From Mugil cephalus (lineage: Eukaryota > Chordata > Actinopteri > Mugiliformes > Mugilidae), in assembly GCF_022458985.1 (NCBI RefSeq), contig NC_061774.1:9290616-9354615 (forward strand): 64,000 bases of DNA, given 5' to 3'. Position 1 is the first letter of the stretch. Every line of letters begins with the position of its first letter. Below, piece by piece: positions 24,577 to 37,809 of this stretch. The translations under genes were made by a program, and so were the position numbers. A model generated the notes under the pieces. The model was given only the letters and a program-made list of their open reading frames with translations, was not told where the DNA came from and did not search any database.

Positions 24577-26384
24577 ATGAGTGAACAAGCTATTTCCTTC
24601 GCCAAGGACTTCTTGGCCGGTGGTATTGCCGCTGCCATCTCCAAAACAGCTGTAGCCCCCATTGAGAGAGTCAAGCTTCTTCTCCAGGTGAGTCTTACTT
24701 TTTTTTTAATGCACCTGATGACACTTGAGTTACAGCACCTAAGTTAGACGCTGCATGCACCAAAGTGGTGCCGTTCACCTGCAACATCTTTTTTTTTTTT
24801 TTTTTTTAAACCCCCTCTACTTTTCTCATTTCAAAGAGGCGGCGTGCTCATTTAACTAAAAGCAACATCATAATGCGATGAGATGCGGCGCTATCAGGAG
24901 TAGAAAGTGGGCTAAAAATAGTAAATCGGAGATTGCCGCAAGCACACATAGGAATGAGCATAATCGATGAGTATCGGGCCTGTTATGTAATACACTGGCC
25001 AGAAAACTGCAGTCTCTCCGAGCTGAAATGCTGAGTCTTGTAACAGGCTTACGCCGCCTTTTACTGCGCCCACGGTGCTCAGAAGCACTCGTCTTCCGTG
25101 ACAGGTCATAAGTTTGGCTTCACACCAAACAGCCAAGGTCAGAGCAAGTGTTGCGCCATTGCTTTCCACTGCTGCATTTGGGCCTGGTCTCAGTAGCATT
25201 AGCGGCAGCAGCAGCAGCAGCAGGAGGAGGAGAAAGTGGAGGAGGAGGAGGGGTTGCGAATTGTTTAATGAAAGTTGTTTACTGGCACATGGGTACAAAT
25301 GTCCTTCTAAGGACAGATACGTTGAAATGGCTTCAGATTCTAGTTAATAGGTAATAAAAGTAAAATGCAAACTTGCTACTTTGTGTCAAAGTTTCTAATG
25401 CATTGCAGTGTCTCTGCTTTGATTACAGGTACAACATGCCAGCAAACAGATCTCCGCTGACAAGCAGTACAAGGGCATCATGGACTGCGTCGTCCGTATC
25501 CCCAAAGAGCAGGGCTTCCTCTCTTTCTGGAGAGGCAATCTGGCCAACGTAATCAGATACTTCCCCACCCAGGCCCTCAACTTTGCTTTCAAGGACAAGT
25601 ACAAGAAGATTTTCCTCGACGGCGTGGACAAGCGCAAACAGTTCTGGAGATACTTTGCAGGTAACCTGGCGTCCGGCGGCGCCGCCGGAGCCACGTCACT
25701 GTGTTTCGTGTACCCCCTCGACTTCGCCAGAACACGTCTCGCCGCCGACGTCGGCAAAGCTGGAGCGGAGCGTGAGTTCAAAGGCCTGGGAGACTGCTTG
25801 GTGAAGATCAGCAAGTCTGATGGCATCAAGGGTCTGTACCAGGGCTTCAGTGTCTCAGTGCAGGGCATCATCATTTACAGAGCCGCTTACTTTGGTGTCT
25901 ATGACACAGCAAAGGGTGAGTTTTCGTTATCGCACACTACAAAGCCTGACGCCTCAGTGGGCTCCTCTCCTTTGACACCTTCTCGTTTGATGTTCCTCCC
26001 GCAGGCATGCTCCCAGACCCCAAGAACACGCACATTTTTGTGAGCTGGATGATCGCTCAGTCTGTGACGGCCGTCGCCGGTCTCGTGTCCTACCCCTTCG
26101 ACACCGTCCGTCGTCGTATGATGATGCAGTCTGGACGCAAAGGAGGTAACAAATGCGACGCTTCGACCGTTTTCCTTATTGTTGCTTGAAAGTGTGCGTG
26201 ACGCCTTTATATTTCTGTGTCCTCAGCCGACATCATGTACTCCGGCACTATTGACTGCTGGAGGAAGATTGCGCGCGATGAGGGCGGCAAGGCCTTCTTC
26301 AAGGGAGCCTGGTCTAACGTGCTCAGAGGCATGGGTGGCGCCTTCGTGCTCGTCTTGTACGACGAGCTTAAGAAAGTCATCTAA
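24577..26384 (+). CDS. slc25a5: ADP/ATP translocase (ANT2-type), complete, 4 exons, 298 aa
   Basis: Exons: 24577-24687, 25429-25915, 26005-26145 and 26227-26384. Junctions are GT-AG, giving 298 codons plus TAA, exactly the family length. The protein exchanges matrix ATP for cytosolic ADP across the inner mitochondrial membrane. It has three carrier repeats with intact signature motifs PIERVK (from P28), PLDFAR and PFDTVR, plus the ADP/ATP-carrier diagnostic hexapeptide RRRMMM at residues 235-240. Most of the length is near-identical to vertebrate ANT2, for example '[18 protein letters not shown]'. ANT paralogues are similar, but adjacency to slc25a43 supports slc25a5. The start context is gaagATGAG, with no upstream in-frame alternative. 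Exons are GC-richer than introns, as in highly expressed fish genes. Confidence 0.97.
25203..25253. repeat. (GCA)n/(GGA)n trinucleotide repeat in slc25a5 intron 1
   Basis: A GCA run of about six units passes into GGA units with interruptions. It lies in intron 1, so it is not translated. Open frames across it are artefacts. Confidence 0.85.
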
Positions 26385-26615
26385 GCTGTTTTTGTATGCC
26401 CACTGCTCATGTTGTGAAGTTTAACTGTAACATATCTTGTACATTTGGAAGGACTTAAATGCGGAGCTATATTTATAGGGACCAACTAGTATTTTCTACT
26501 AGTTGTACCGGAGGAGTCTGTTCTGTACTCTTCTCTTGGCCCATGTTTTTTGTTTTGTTTTGCCCCTCACCAGAATGTCATTCCCTGAACACAGGAATTT
26601 TGCCAGAAAAAGAGA

Positions 26616-26621
26616 AATAAA
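26616..26621 (+). terminator. slc25a5: slc25a5 polyadenylation signal
   Basis: AATAAA lies 232 bp after the stop codon in 'agagaaataaaggcaacc', a conserved-looking 3' UTR end, and is followed by GT-rich sequence. Confidence 0.75.
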
Positions 26622-28679
26622 GGCAACCTACTGAGTGAGTTTCCTCCCTGGTTTTGAAATGTAATGCCATGCATGAAGGGTGCCATTACAAACAGACTCT
26701 GACTTAAGTGTCCTGGTGGCGTGCGTCCTCGTCCGTGTCGCTTCAGGAAGCCGCTTGGCAGCCTCCTGTGTGAAATGTAAGCTAAGAACTGCAGGTTGTA
26801 GTTGGTAATGAGCCAAAATCAGCTGACAGAGTTGACCTGCTGACAAAGTTTCAACCAAGACGCGCTTGCAGAAAAGTGATATGCAGGAAGTCGGGAGATT
26901 TACAGGCGTATTCTACATATATTTCAGCTGGACATTTGCACAACTGACCCGCTGTAGACAAACAATCAGGATTACCTGTAGTAAGGTGGATTATTCCAAC
27001 TCTCTAAATATAGTTTTGTCTCCTGTCGAGGCTCCTCTGACTCCAACTGGCGTGACCGAGGACTTTGACCTTGATCTGTTTGACCATTAACAATTATGAC
27101 GCAGGAGTTATTTACTATCACCACAGAGCGATCTTTAGATCATGGTGTGTAAAAACAAACGACTTTAAGGCTAGTCTTTGCAAAAAAAAAAAAAAAAAGA
27201 AAGGACGATGTCATTGGATTCACAGTCTGACGTGCAGCTGGCGCTGATGTGTATTTTAAGTCGTGTCATAAATTGAATTCCTCCTGAAACATGATCATGG
27301 CAAGAAGCATGTGATCATAGCTGGCTGGAGCTCAGGACAAGACACTGTGTGCGTCTTGCTCTCAAACCAGAGTGTGTACAGGCCAATCTTCAGTAGTAAC
27401 GGTAGTATAGTTCTGTCTGCTGGAATGTTGGAAGGTTTCCATAAATGTTTTAATTGCATCAAAACAACCCTAGACACCGCAACAAAACAAAAAAAAAAAA
27501 AATGCCTCGCTTTATCATCTGAAGTGGCAGATAATGGCAGCACAGTCTGTCAACTCTGGGCTTTTAGCATCTCAGAAATGAGTATGAAGTCACTGCCACT
27601 ATAATTACTCTTATTGAAAATGTGACTGCATAATTTGAATGAATATGAAAAGTTATATTGGGGTTTGTGAACCATTACGCTGCTCTAAAAGTTCAGCAAA
27701 AGTTTAATTCTGACATCAGACCTACTTCCAAACTGACACTCACAATTAATCTAATTAATGCTGATGAGACACAATGGCTACGCTCTGGACAATTGACCCG
27801 GACAGATCCTGAATGGACAGCGTAGCTTTGTTATAGCGGCACCATGAGATTACGCCATGAACACACTATAATCTGTCTTTCAGTGATTCACCAAGTCTTG
27901 ACACATGACCTATAACCTGGAGCAATCAAGTGTAATACCGTTTCTACCAGTCCATCTCTAAAAGCCTTTCGCAGCAGGTAGTCCACAGTTAATCCTTCCT
28001 TCAGCCTCTTCCATTACAGCTTTAACAGGGATCACAGCCCGTTAGACACCGTCTGTCTGTGTGAATCAAGATGTGCCGTGACTCCTTGAAGTCACACATA
28101 ACAAGTACCACAAGTGCAGACACAAAACTACATCTGCCAGGCTGCAATGTTCCAAGTGTGGGCTTGCATTTAGTGAATGTCTCCTGCCAGCACTTCCACA
28201 ATCACCAATTATTCAATAGTATGAAGCACAGTGTAAGAAGAATTAATGGACATTTTTAATTGAAGGATAAAATGTGCACGTATTGAGAGGCAGAAACCGA
28301 AACACGCATCCTGTGACTATTTCATCACCTGATTAACTGATATATGGGTACAATTATACTGTCAAATATATAATACGTCTGTCATGGTTCAGCAAATTAA
28401 GTAGTATAACATAAAATAACCTAACATAGTTTCTCAAATATTGCAAATATTGCTTGAGCAGAAGTACACATAGTAGTGATGTTTCCCCACATCCATGACC
28501 TTCTCTTTAAATAGACCGGATGGCTGGTGTGTATCCACATGCAGGTCTGCAGATGAGTGAAGCTACCGTTTACTCCGGGTCACTAAAAGCCTTCTGTCCG
28601 CTGGGCTGTTGCATAACATCAGCTTTTAGAATGAATTACGTCATGGCTTCATGGGGTCATGGACTCAGCGTGGGCTCAG

Positions 28680-28734
<55 letters not shown>

Positions 28735-29640
28735 GACTGACTGACTGTCTGTCTGTCTGTCTGTCTGTCTGCCTGTCTGTCTATCTATCTGTCTTAGAAA
28801 TTATTTTATTTGCAGTAATTGGAGGCTTTTTCCTACCTTTTATTTGTTGTGTTCTTCGTGTATATTTACATCTCTGTCAGATCCAGATGCCTTGTCAATG
28901 TTTTGACAGACATGTCCACAGCTTGGAAATGTACACACAGCATTGAGTAACAGGCCTGTCAGTCACGTCTTTGTGTGTCTGACTGATCAACACACGATCT
29001 GTTATACAGATATATTATACAAAGACAGATCAAACGTCCTGTCGTCCTAGTCTCTTTTGTGTGAATCAAAAACGCTGTGCCTCTTCAGTTTTCCAAGCAT
29101 GATCTTAAAGAGCTTGTGTCAGCACCACCTTGTGGTCTGTAGCTAGCAACAAACTTTTGCTAAAATTCAAAACACATGGCAGTTTTAAAGCTAGGTCATA
29201 TTTCAACTCCAGTTGACATTGCCCAACCAGAATAATTTATAAGATAGGAGACAGTTGTTTACTAAAAAATCATTCTTATTAAAAATGATTAAGTGAAGTG
29301 GTTGATTTGGAATATATACGTTATTTGTTGGTTTGTTTGCTCACTTTTTTTTTAAAACTGTGTTGACGATAGGTATAAGGAGGACTGCAGTCGATTTAAC
29401 CACATCTGGAGTAAATATTCCTTCATGACCCGAGGGAATTCTTACATAGGCCCATTATTTACTCTCAACCCTATCTAAATATTAAAACCAGATTATAATC
29501 TTTTTAGGTTATGAGTTCAGCTCTGAATAGTGAATAGTACTGGTACGTTGAGAAGCCTATTTTTTTTATTATTATAATAATTTGCATTTGATAACAGCAT
29601 TTCTACTCAACGGTACTGCTGCGGTTGTTCGGCCTCAGGG
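26622..29640. other. Intergenic sequence slc25a5 to sorting nexin gene
   Basis: About 3 kb with no supported gene. It holds A-rich runs at 27181-27198 and about 27488-27501 and a compound tetranucleotide microsatellite at 28680-28796. A CTCF-like word on the minus strand, CAGCACCACCTTGTGG, starts at about 29120. Confidence 0.6.
28680..28796. repeat. Compound (CTAT)n(CTGA)n(CTGT)n microsatellite
   Basis: About 13 units of CTAT (28681-28732) run into CTGA and then CTGT units, with a few interruptions, ending in CTATCTAT. The graded change of unit suggests expansion of successive point variants. Hypervariable marker type. Confidence 0.95.
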
Positions 29641-29961
29641 AAATAAAAAACACAGAAGACGCCCAATTGTGCATAACGCTGTCAGTTAAAGCTGTGAACC
29701 TGTAGATGGCGCCCTGTCACAACCCACACCTGACACGCGGAAAGCGCCTGCGGCCAATCACAGCTCCGCGTTCACCACTTTTTTTTTTAAAGTTCGCGTT
29801 TTTTTTCTTCCGCCGTTTGAGTTCGTGGCTCGAGGAAACAGTTTTTTTTATTGTCCACGGAGCTGAAGATGAGACGGAGCGAAGCGGCCCCGACTTTATT
29901 GAACAAGCAGCAGCTCAAAGTCGCAGCCACGAGCGAGAGGAGGCTGCCGTGAGGAAGGAAG
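29640..29961 (+). promoter_or_regulatory. Promoter / 5' UTR of the sorting nexin-like gene
   Basis: CpG-rich compared with its flanks, with a CCAAT box at 29754-29758 ('cggccaatcac') and no good TATA box. It leads directly into the ATG at 29962. A long upstream frame starting at ATG 29706 overlaps the main start in another frame, and would be translated only if transcription starts upstream of it. Confidence 0.45.
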
Positions 29962-32900
29962 ATGTATCTATGGCGCTTCTCCATCGCCATAACTCTCGGC
30001 TTGGTTTGGTATTTCTCAGACTGCGGCCGCACAGTGACACAGTACTGCTTATGTTTCCTCTTTTGTCTGTCTTCGCCGCTGCTGAGTGGAAACAGCGGCC
30101 GAGAGAGCGCCACTCAAACTGATGAGGAGACGAGTTGCTCTCCGCTCCAGGTATTCTGTCCGCCTGCTTTGCCTTTCAATGCGGGGAAAGAGTTACATTT
30201 AACGAGCGACGTTGCAACATCACGACCGAGTTAACAATTGGAGGTGTCAGCGTGGGGGCGCGTTTGTTGATCATATGAGGGCACTGAACAGAGATACCGC
30301 TCCCGTACATGCGTTTGCAAGTGACACGAAAGCAGATATGTGCTAATTATGTTTTTACAGTCGTTATAAAAGTGATAACTCGATTCATTTGCGCAGTGTT
30401 TGCACGCTCACCTGAGCTGTGAGCAGAGTAGAGCTAGTCAAATTGGGAGTATCACCATATTTAGCCTGAGGTGGGTTTGTTGCTTGTTTTTATTTTTTAC
30501 AGGTGAGTTCAACATCACTGATGCCACAGAGCTCTTCGGTCCCTGGCGTTTCCTTCATCACTGTTGTGTTTTCCAGGATTCCTGTAAAGAAGAGTCGTGC
30601 GTTGATGGAGTTACCAGTGAGCACACAGAACCGCCAGAGTCCCAGTATCCACATGTGAAGAGGTCTCTACAGCAAGGTTAGGGGTGTTTTTCATACCAGA
30701 AACTGTCTCTGTCCCTGCAGGCTAGAAAAGCTTCACACTGGGCTTGAACCCAGTGAGAACTCAGTGCGGCTCCCCTGATTTCATGGTGTTTTGTCAGCAG
30801 TTTTGGGCTCTGTTTTGACTTGACACAGCCGGAAAAGGGACAGTTTTGCATAGACACAGCTGCGGCTGGGGCTCATGTTACACATTGAGGAGGGGCTTGA
30901 TGAAAAATACACCCTCAGTAGAGGTATATATATTCATATATGTGTGTTAAACAGGAAATAAGATGGAGGCTTTCATGCAGCCTTATTGATGGGTGTGTTT
31001 GCTTTGCATCTATTTAAGCATTAGTAATTTCATTTACATTGATCTCTTAATGACCTATGTTTCTTTGAAGATAAGCGTGGTTTTATAGATTGATATTCAT
31101 CCCGTCTCAGACTGGTTCAAGTTTCCACAGGTATCGAAACCCTTTGAACATTCGAGGAATTAAAAAAAGTAAATATAGCACTTTAAAACCTCTGTAAACT
31201 CTCTAGAGATCATGTCTCTAGAGAGTTGGAGAGTTCAGTGTTGTGGAAATAATGTTTGACAGTTGATGCTCAAAATACAGAAGAAACTGAAAGCATTATT
31301 TAGTCCACGCACCTTGTGAGTGCTTGTGAAACCATTAACAGCTTTAAATGTATCAGCACTTTTTAAATTGTTAAAGGAGATCACGTTTGAAAGTTCCATG
31401 TCAACACATTCTTAGCTCGGTGAAATGAAACGGGTTCTGTGCATTGAGTCCAGATAATCTTCATCTCACCACAAGTTTCTCTTGTTCAGATGAAAATCAT
31501 AGTTATTTGCACTGCGGTTTGAAATGTTTTTTTTTTTTGAAGGAGAGAGTGGTTAAACTCCACCAGCCAACCTTAAAGTGCAGTGTAGTGGTTGAGTTTG
31601 ATGTTGGGCTGTGGGGTTGGTGGGGTTGAGTGTGAAAGCTTGCTGTGAATGTCATTTCTCTCTTTGACTTCCTGACACTGTTATGGTTCTCTTTAGTGTT
31701 CGAATGTGCCTACGCTCAACTGGTCCTGCCTTGGTACGGGGTCCCAGAGCCATGTGACGACCAGCCTCTGCACCAGGTGCTCAGCAGGGAGTTTGACTTT
31801 GTAATCGACCGTGTCATTGAAAGAGCCAGAGACTTTGATCTCTGCCAGGCAGTCGTGGGCTCCATTCGGATTCTGACCCAGCACTTGCATAATGCGAAAC
31901 AGCCTGACAGGTGAATCTTTACGCCTTTCTTTAACGTGGCTCAAAATTCATACGGGGTCAGCTGCTCTTTGCTCATCATATGGTGTCTGAACCCTGTAAA
32001 TCCCTCAGTAATGTTTATCACTCCTGAATAAGTTACCATGCTTTTACTGGATCATGCCTCTGGTGATGATTTTCTATACGTCTTTGGACGCGTGGCTTTT
32101 AAAGAGCCATGAGTCAGAGTTAACATTAAGCTGAAGCGCTTATTAGTGCTGATGAATATCTGGTGCTCATTAGTGACTGCACTTCCTGTTCTTCTTTCCC
32201 TTTCAGAGAGCTCTTGTTCAGCTCCAGAGCAGAGGAGATTGCAGTTCTCAGAGAGTTTTCTGACACCCTGGTACGTAACCTTTTCCCGAAATCTCTCTGG
32301 GGCCAAGAAGTCAACCGCTGTGCCTTAAATGAGATCATTGCCTTAAAGGGTAAGGAAGCTTTAAATTATCTCTCAGTCGTGTCTCAGTAGTATTATATAA
32401 GGACTAAGCCTCCTACAGCTTCTTGTGTGAATTGTATGTAATCCCTTATTGTCGCAGGCATTGTAGGGCTTAGTCATGACTTTCAGGGCACATACAAAGA
32501 GGGATCCCTCTGCAGTGATCTGCCAATTCCTCACAGGATGTATTTTTTTTTTTTTTCTTTAAATGGATAAAATGTTTTATCTCGCGCAAGTCTTGCTGTG
32601 GGGCACGTTTTACAGCTGTAGTCAGAACTTGATACGCCTGTTTAGGCAGTTCTGCAGTGTCATGGTTTAGACATGAAATATCTGAAAACGCAAATCTCCA
32701 AATGAATATTTGCCTTGTTTTCGAGCAATTTGGTGCTGAGATTTACATCAGAACACTCTCATCTTTACCTTCAGCGTGAAGCTGGAGGACGCTTAGCTTA
32801 ACCTGATTCTGAGTCAGAGATGTAGGAGGTTTCTTCTCCTCTCACATAGTCCCCCCATAAACCAGCCAACTATCAGCACTCAGAGGTGTTTTTGCAGAAT

Positions 32901-35900
32901 CTGGTACATTTGGATGCAGCTACGTTAGCTGCTTTATGCTAAGCTAAGCTAACCAACTAACCATTGTATTCACTGTATCCATGAACAGCAATTTCATCTT
33001 TCATACTAAAAACTTAATGCGTATATTCCCCTGTGTGCTTTATCCATTTAAATCTTTAAACTGTGGAACCTATAATTACCAATCATGCAGCTACATCAGT
33101 GATTCAAACCAGAACTCATTACACTTATTATTATTATTATTATGTTAAAATTAGAATATTGTGCCTTAGAATAATGTGCAGAATGGGTGTATATTAATGT
33201 CATGACAGACAACGTTTCTAGGATTAGCGTGTTGGCTCTTCTCTCAGGGCTGGGACTGCTGGTCACATGGCTGTCCGACCCCGACAACCTGAACCAGCTG
33301 GTGGTGAGCCAGCTCGACAGCGTGACCCCCAAAAGCTCCGCAGAGGAGCTGTGTGGATCAGACCCAGATCAAGTCTCCCTGGCTTCGCAGGAGGACAAAG
33401 GCGAGGGCGAAGGCAGCGAAGTGTGAGTGCCTGTCATCTTTTGCACCCTGCTGATTTGACCTAGTGGTGGTGAGCCTCGAATCAACGACTGTAACAGCCC
33501 CCTTCTGTGTCTGAAATTGGAATTGACCCGGTTTTGTTTGGTGTCTGTTCTTTTGGATTTCCAGGAGCTTGGAGGGAGCAGGGATTTCAAATGGCAGCGG
33601 GATCAAAGGCAAAACGAAAGGTGTGTTTAGCGTTACAACCTCAGCCCTTATTCAGTTCAAAGCTCTGTGTCATGTGAACATGGAAGAACGCTACGTATGA
33701 TTTCTTTTAGCAATCTCTCAGGGAAGAGATTTCAAACGAAGAACACGGGGGTTTGAAAAGGAGGCAGATGGAGAAGTTTGTGGGTGTTTCGAGAAACGAT
33801 GACTGTGCTTGTGTAACGTCTTGAACAACAGTTTGATGAACAGCGGTGTGTTGTGATCTATTAGACATTGTGATTTCATTTACCAGCCTGCCTTCCGGTG
33901 CATAATTAGTCCCCCGCTTCTTTTGTTTGTTGGTCCGGACGGTTAATCACACAAACGGCAAGCTGAATGCCAAACAATTTCTGTGCCGTCTTCAAGCAAC
34001 TCTGATCTTTGTATTGAAAACAATCCAGCAGCAATCACGACTGAATGAGAATTGATTATGTCATAACAATAAACCCTGTGATATGATAAATATGCATATT
34101 TTCTGCATTGGTCACATCCTCGTCCTTCATAATCCGTGACAATTCATTATTAAATCTATTTTGACTTATTGACTAATTGTCAGCTTATCACAAAGACAAC
34201 AACATGGAAAGTCTGATGGTTAATCACGCTTATACCGCTGCAAGGCCTAATCAAGTACTTGCTATATTATGTTTTTCTCGCATATATCCCTCACCATCAG
34301 TTGTTTCAGTTCCTACTAGTGTGCAAAGTCTTTGCAGATTTTCAGCCAAACTGTTCTTCAGTGTCCACACAGAATGTATTGTTATTCATTTTGTGTACAA
34401 TAGTCTATATACAGAGCAAAGAAACGCTGTCCCCTTTGCACTAAGGCAAACAAAAGGTAATATAAGCGAACACGATGCCTGACTTTTGCTTTTGCTTTTG
34501 CCGAAAATCTTAGGCAACAAGTTAAAAAAAGGATGGTCCAAATTTATGGAAAAGATGAAGTCCAAGAGAGCCAAGAAAAAGAAAATGAAGAAGATGGAGC
34601 AGGAGCTTATGATGAGGATCATGGCGATCCAGGGCGACGTGTCCGCCGATGACGATGTCACCAGCATGGGGGGCTCCGTTCACAGCCAGGAGGACTCTGA
34701 CAGGGTGAGGCCGCTTCTCACATATTAAAATGAATGTAGCCATTTGTTAAACATGGCAGATTCATTACTGCGTTTTTCGCCAAACACCATTATAGGAAGA
34801 CAGTGATCTGGATGAATATCTGACAAGTGTCCAGGAGGATATGATGGAATTCAAGCTGTCGTATGAGATGTGGCGCTTTGGCCGCTGGACTGTCAGCATC
34901 CCTCATGTGAGTTATAAATATGAGTGATGGTGTGGAATGTCCCGGAGGCTTGTTATCTGTCTGGCAGGGTGCTGTAAAAGCTTGTCCTTGGATGGTATGT
35001 TAATGTTGAGCTGCATTTTTGAGCAAGTGTCAACGTTGTTGTAGGCGGAGTGGGACGATGAGGAAGAGGATGTGATCTTCACGGTTCACCTGGAGGAAAA
35101 GGACAGCCCTGAGAACCTGCAGTGGGACATCAGGAAGAGCTACACTGAGGTTATATATTTCCGCAACAGATGGCAGGTAAAAGACTTTGTATTGTGCTTT
35201 AAATGAATAGATAAATACACTGTCTATACAATATGGATGTAGCCACCAGGTTTCAAAAGTGAAACGTGGCTAGAAATGCACTACCACTAATGATAACCAT
35301 GTTCTTGCTCCAAACATCTCTCTGCCTCCACTATGGGTGCATTCAGAAACACTTCTCTCATGATAAACTAAATCATTTCTATTGTCACAAGTCCTCACGA
35401 GGGTAAAAAACTCACTTACTCTGATCACCGGTTACATTTAAATAGACGATATTTCTTAATTCCGATTCTGATTAGAGATACACGAAGCATAATATCGATC
35501 AGAATTTTAATTATTATATATAATATATATTTAATTAATATAATTCAAGAGATGGAAAAGATGCCTGTGACAGACTGAGACATATTGATCATCTTTTCAA
35601 GTTTTGCTAACAAACAATGAGTTGTTAATCTGGTCTCATGATATTTGCTCCATGTGAGGTGAACATGTGCACATTTATTCCAATAGAAGAGCAGCTAATT
35701 TTTGTTCTGGTTGAGCTGTTATTCTGACCATTAGTGCAGCTTGTGTCCATGTCAACGGCAGACCACAATTCAATTTCAACATTTTTTTTTTTCACAACAT
35801 GCTTTTAACTAACCCAGTGTGACTTCATAACAGTGTGCGTCCATAAAAACATGCAACTCATTTGTGTGCGTGTGCTGTGTTGCCATTAATGGAGAAATAT

Positions 35901-37773
35901 CTTTCTAAATACCTCAAAAAACAACTTCGTATCTGGATCAAAAAACCTTGTAATTGATTGATGTTTCTGAAAGTGGAAAAGCAGTGCTATCCTTAATTAG
36001 ACTTGATTTTCATCGACTCCACTTCGGCTGCTTCTCACTGAACTTCTCATGATGAGCAGAGGAATACCTCCTTTCTGATCAATTAAACGATTATTGGCTT
36101 AATTCTGGAGGTAAAAGGTCCAGTGATTATTTGAATCATTAACTCGATGTCCAAGTTGGAAGCCCGCATGCCAAAATGATTCACTTGTCGAGTGAGATGA
36201 TGCCAGTGTATTGGCATTTTCGTTTTTAACAGTTTTTAAGGAGCAATAGCCACAGTTTCAGCTTGTCTCTGTCTGGTAACAGTGCTGCTCAGAAGTGTGT
36301 CCACAGATCACTGGTCTCTGCTGTCATTCGTCCTCTCTGTGCTCACAATGAAGAGACAAAAATTTGATCTGAGTTTTATAAAGGAAATATATCAAGCTTC
36401 AAATTTAACTTAACATCTTTCAATAGCGTGGAGTCTTTCTTTTTCACGTGTGATACTGGGTTAGGGTTAGAACTCACTACTGACTCAATAGAGTTTGGGT
36501 GGGGCCAGTTTGGAGAACAAAGGTAAAAAGTAAAATTCTAGGAAGCGTAACGGTAGTGTGCTGTTTCCAAAAACTGGAAGAGTGACTTATTATTTTAAAT
36601 GTTTGCAATAAGGCTTCTCCATGAATAGGAATGTCAACTGTCAACATAAAAGCACGAGGACGATCTATTTTTATCTAGATGACACATTTAAAGGAGAAAT
36701 GATTTAAGAATGGCTTTAGATTTTATTTTTTCATTTTTGTCCAACAAAATCCAAAACCTCAAGATTTTTTCACAGATTCTCACATATGAAAGCCCTTAGC
36801 AAGCCTTATCCTTTTGTCTTAGTTAAATACATTTTTTATCCATTAAATTTGAAAATCAATTGTTATGTAGTAGTAGCCTGTAATCGAGCTAAACCACAAC
36901 ATTTGTATGCACTGATGTGAGATGCAGTTTTCTAAGATTGTGGACAGAGAACTGTTGTATCATAACACACATCTTTTTCAGGACGCCACCAGCCTGCCTG
37001 TGATCTTGGAGCTGGAGGTGTCAGAAGTCAACATTGAGGTTAAAGAAGAAGCCAGACTGTCAGTGGAGCATTTCCTGCAGGTGAAAAGGACGGAGAGCTT
37101 ATATATGTTACATAATAAACTCAGAAAAAACTTCACAACCAAACACTGTCATTTTCTCTTCCAGGAATTGGTATCTGACAATCTGATCGGCCACACTCAA
37201 CCGGTTTTTCAGTTCCTCTGCCCGCTTGACAAACTATTGAATGAAGAGGAACATTACGGAGGCGTGTGGGGCCTTCTCAGTGGTTTAGCGTACTTCCTGA
37301 CACCCACCCAAGAGGAGGAAGAGGTAAACTTTCACCTATTCCGGTGTATATGTATATACGAGTAGTAGTAGAGTTTTACTTGACAAGGAAGAACAATGTG
37401 TTAATGCTAAAAATGTATGTTTGACGGAGCTAAAACACAGTTTGACAATTACCATCAGGATAATTACCATCAGGAGAACCCAGAAACTCCTGGTTTATGC
37501 CCTGTTCATGCTAGAAAGACATAGTTCCATCAGTCACTGCGGTCGATCGTCTTATTCTGCGTCATGTATCATAGCTGTCGACGCTAATACCACATTAAAG
37601 ATGCCCCACAATGTCTTTATGAAAAGAGTAGCATGTCGTAATCGATGCTAAGATGTCTGAAGGACAGATCATATCATGTTTGTAGTATTCTTTCTATTTT
37701 CTTTCAAGTTGTGAGAATTTCAGAAAAGAAACTCTGAGATTGCGAAAACTGATGGTGAAGGTAGCCCTGATGC

Positions 37774-37809
<36 letters not shown>

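Noticed and set aside
25395-25874. 159-codon minus-strand frame
   Set aside because: It is the antisense shadow of slc25a5 exon 2, whose sense product is unmistakable.
27311-27604. 97-codon plus-strand frame downstream of slc25a5
   Set aside because: Contains a poly-Lys run from a poly-A tract; no promoter, splice sites or known family.
28680-28796. Regular repeats considered as a CRISPR-like array
   Set aside because: Units are 4 bp with no spacers, in a eukaryotic genome; it is a microsatellite.
31197-31227. Hairpin considered as a transcription terminator
   Set aside because: It is intronic in a eukaryotic pol II gene and has no T tract; bacterial-type termination does not apply.
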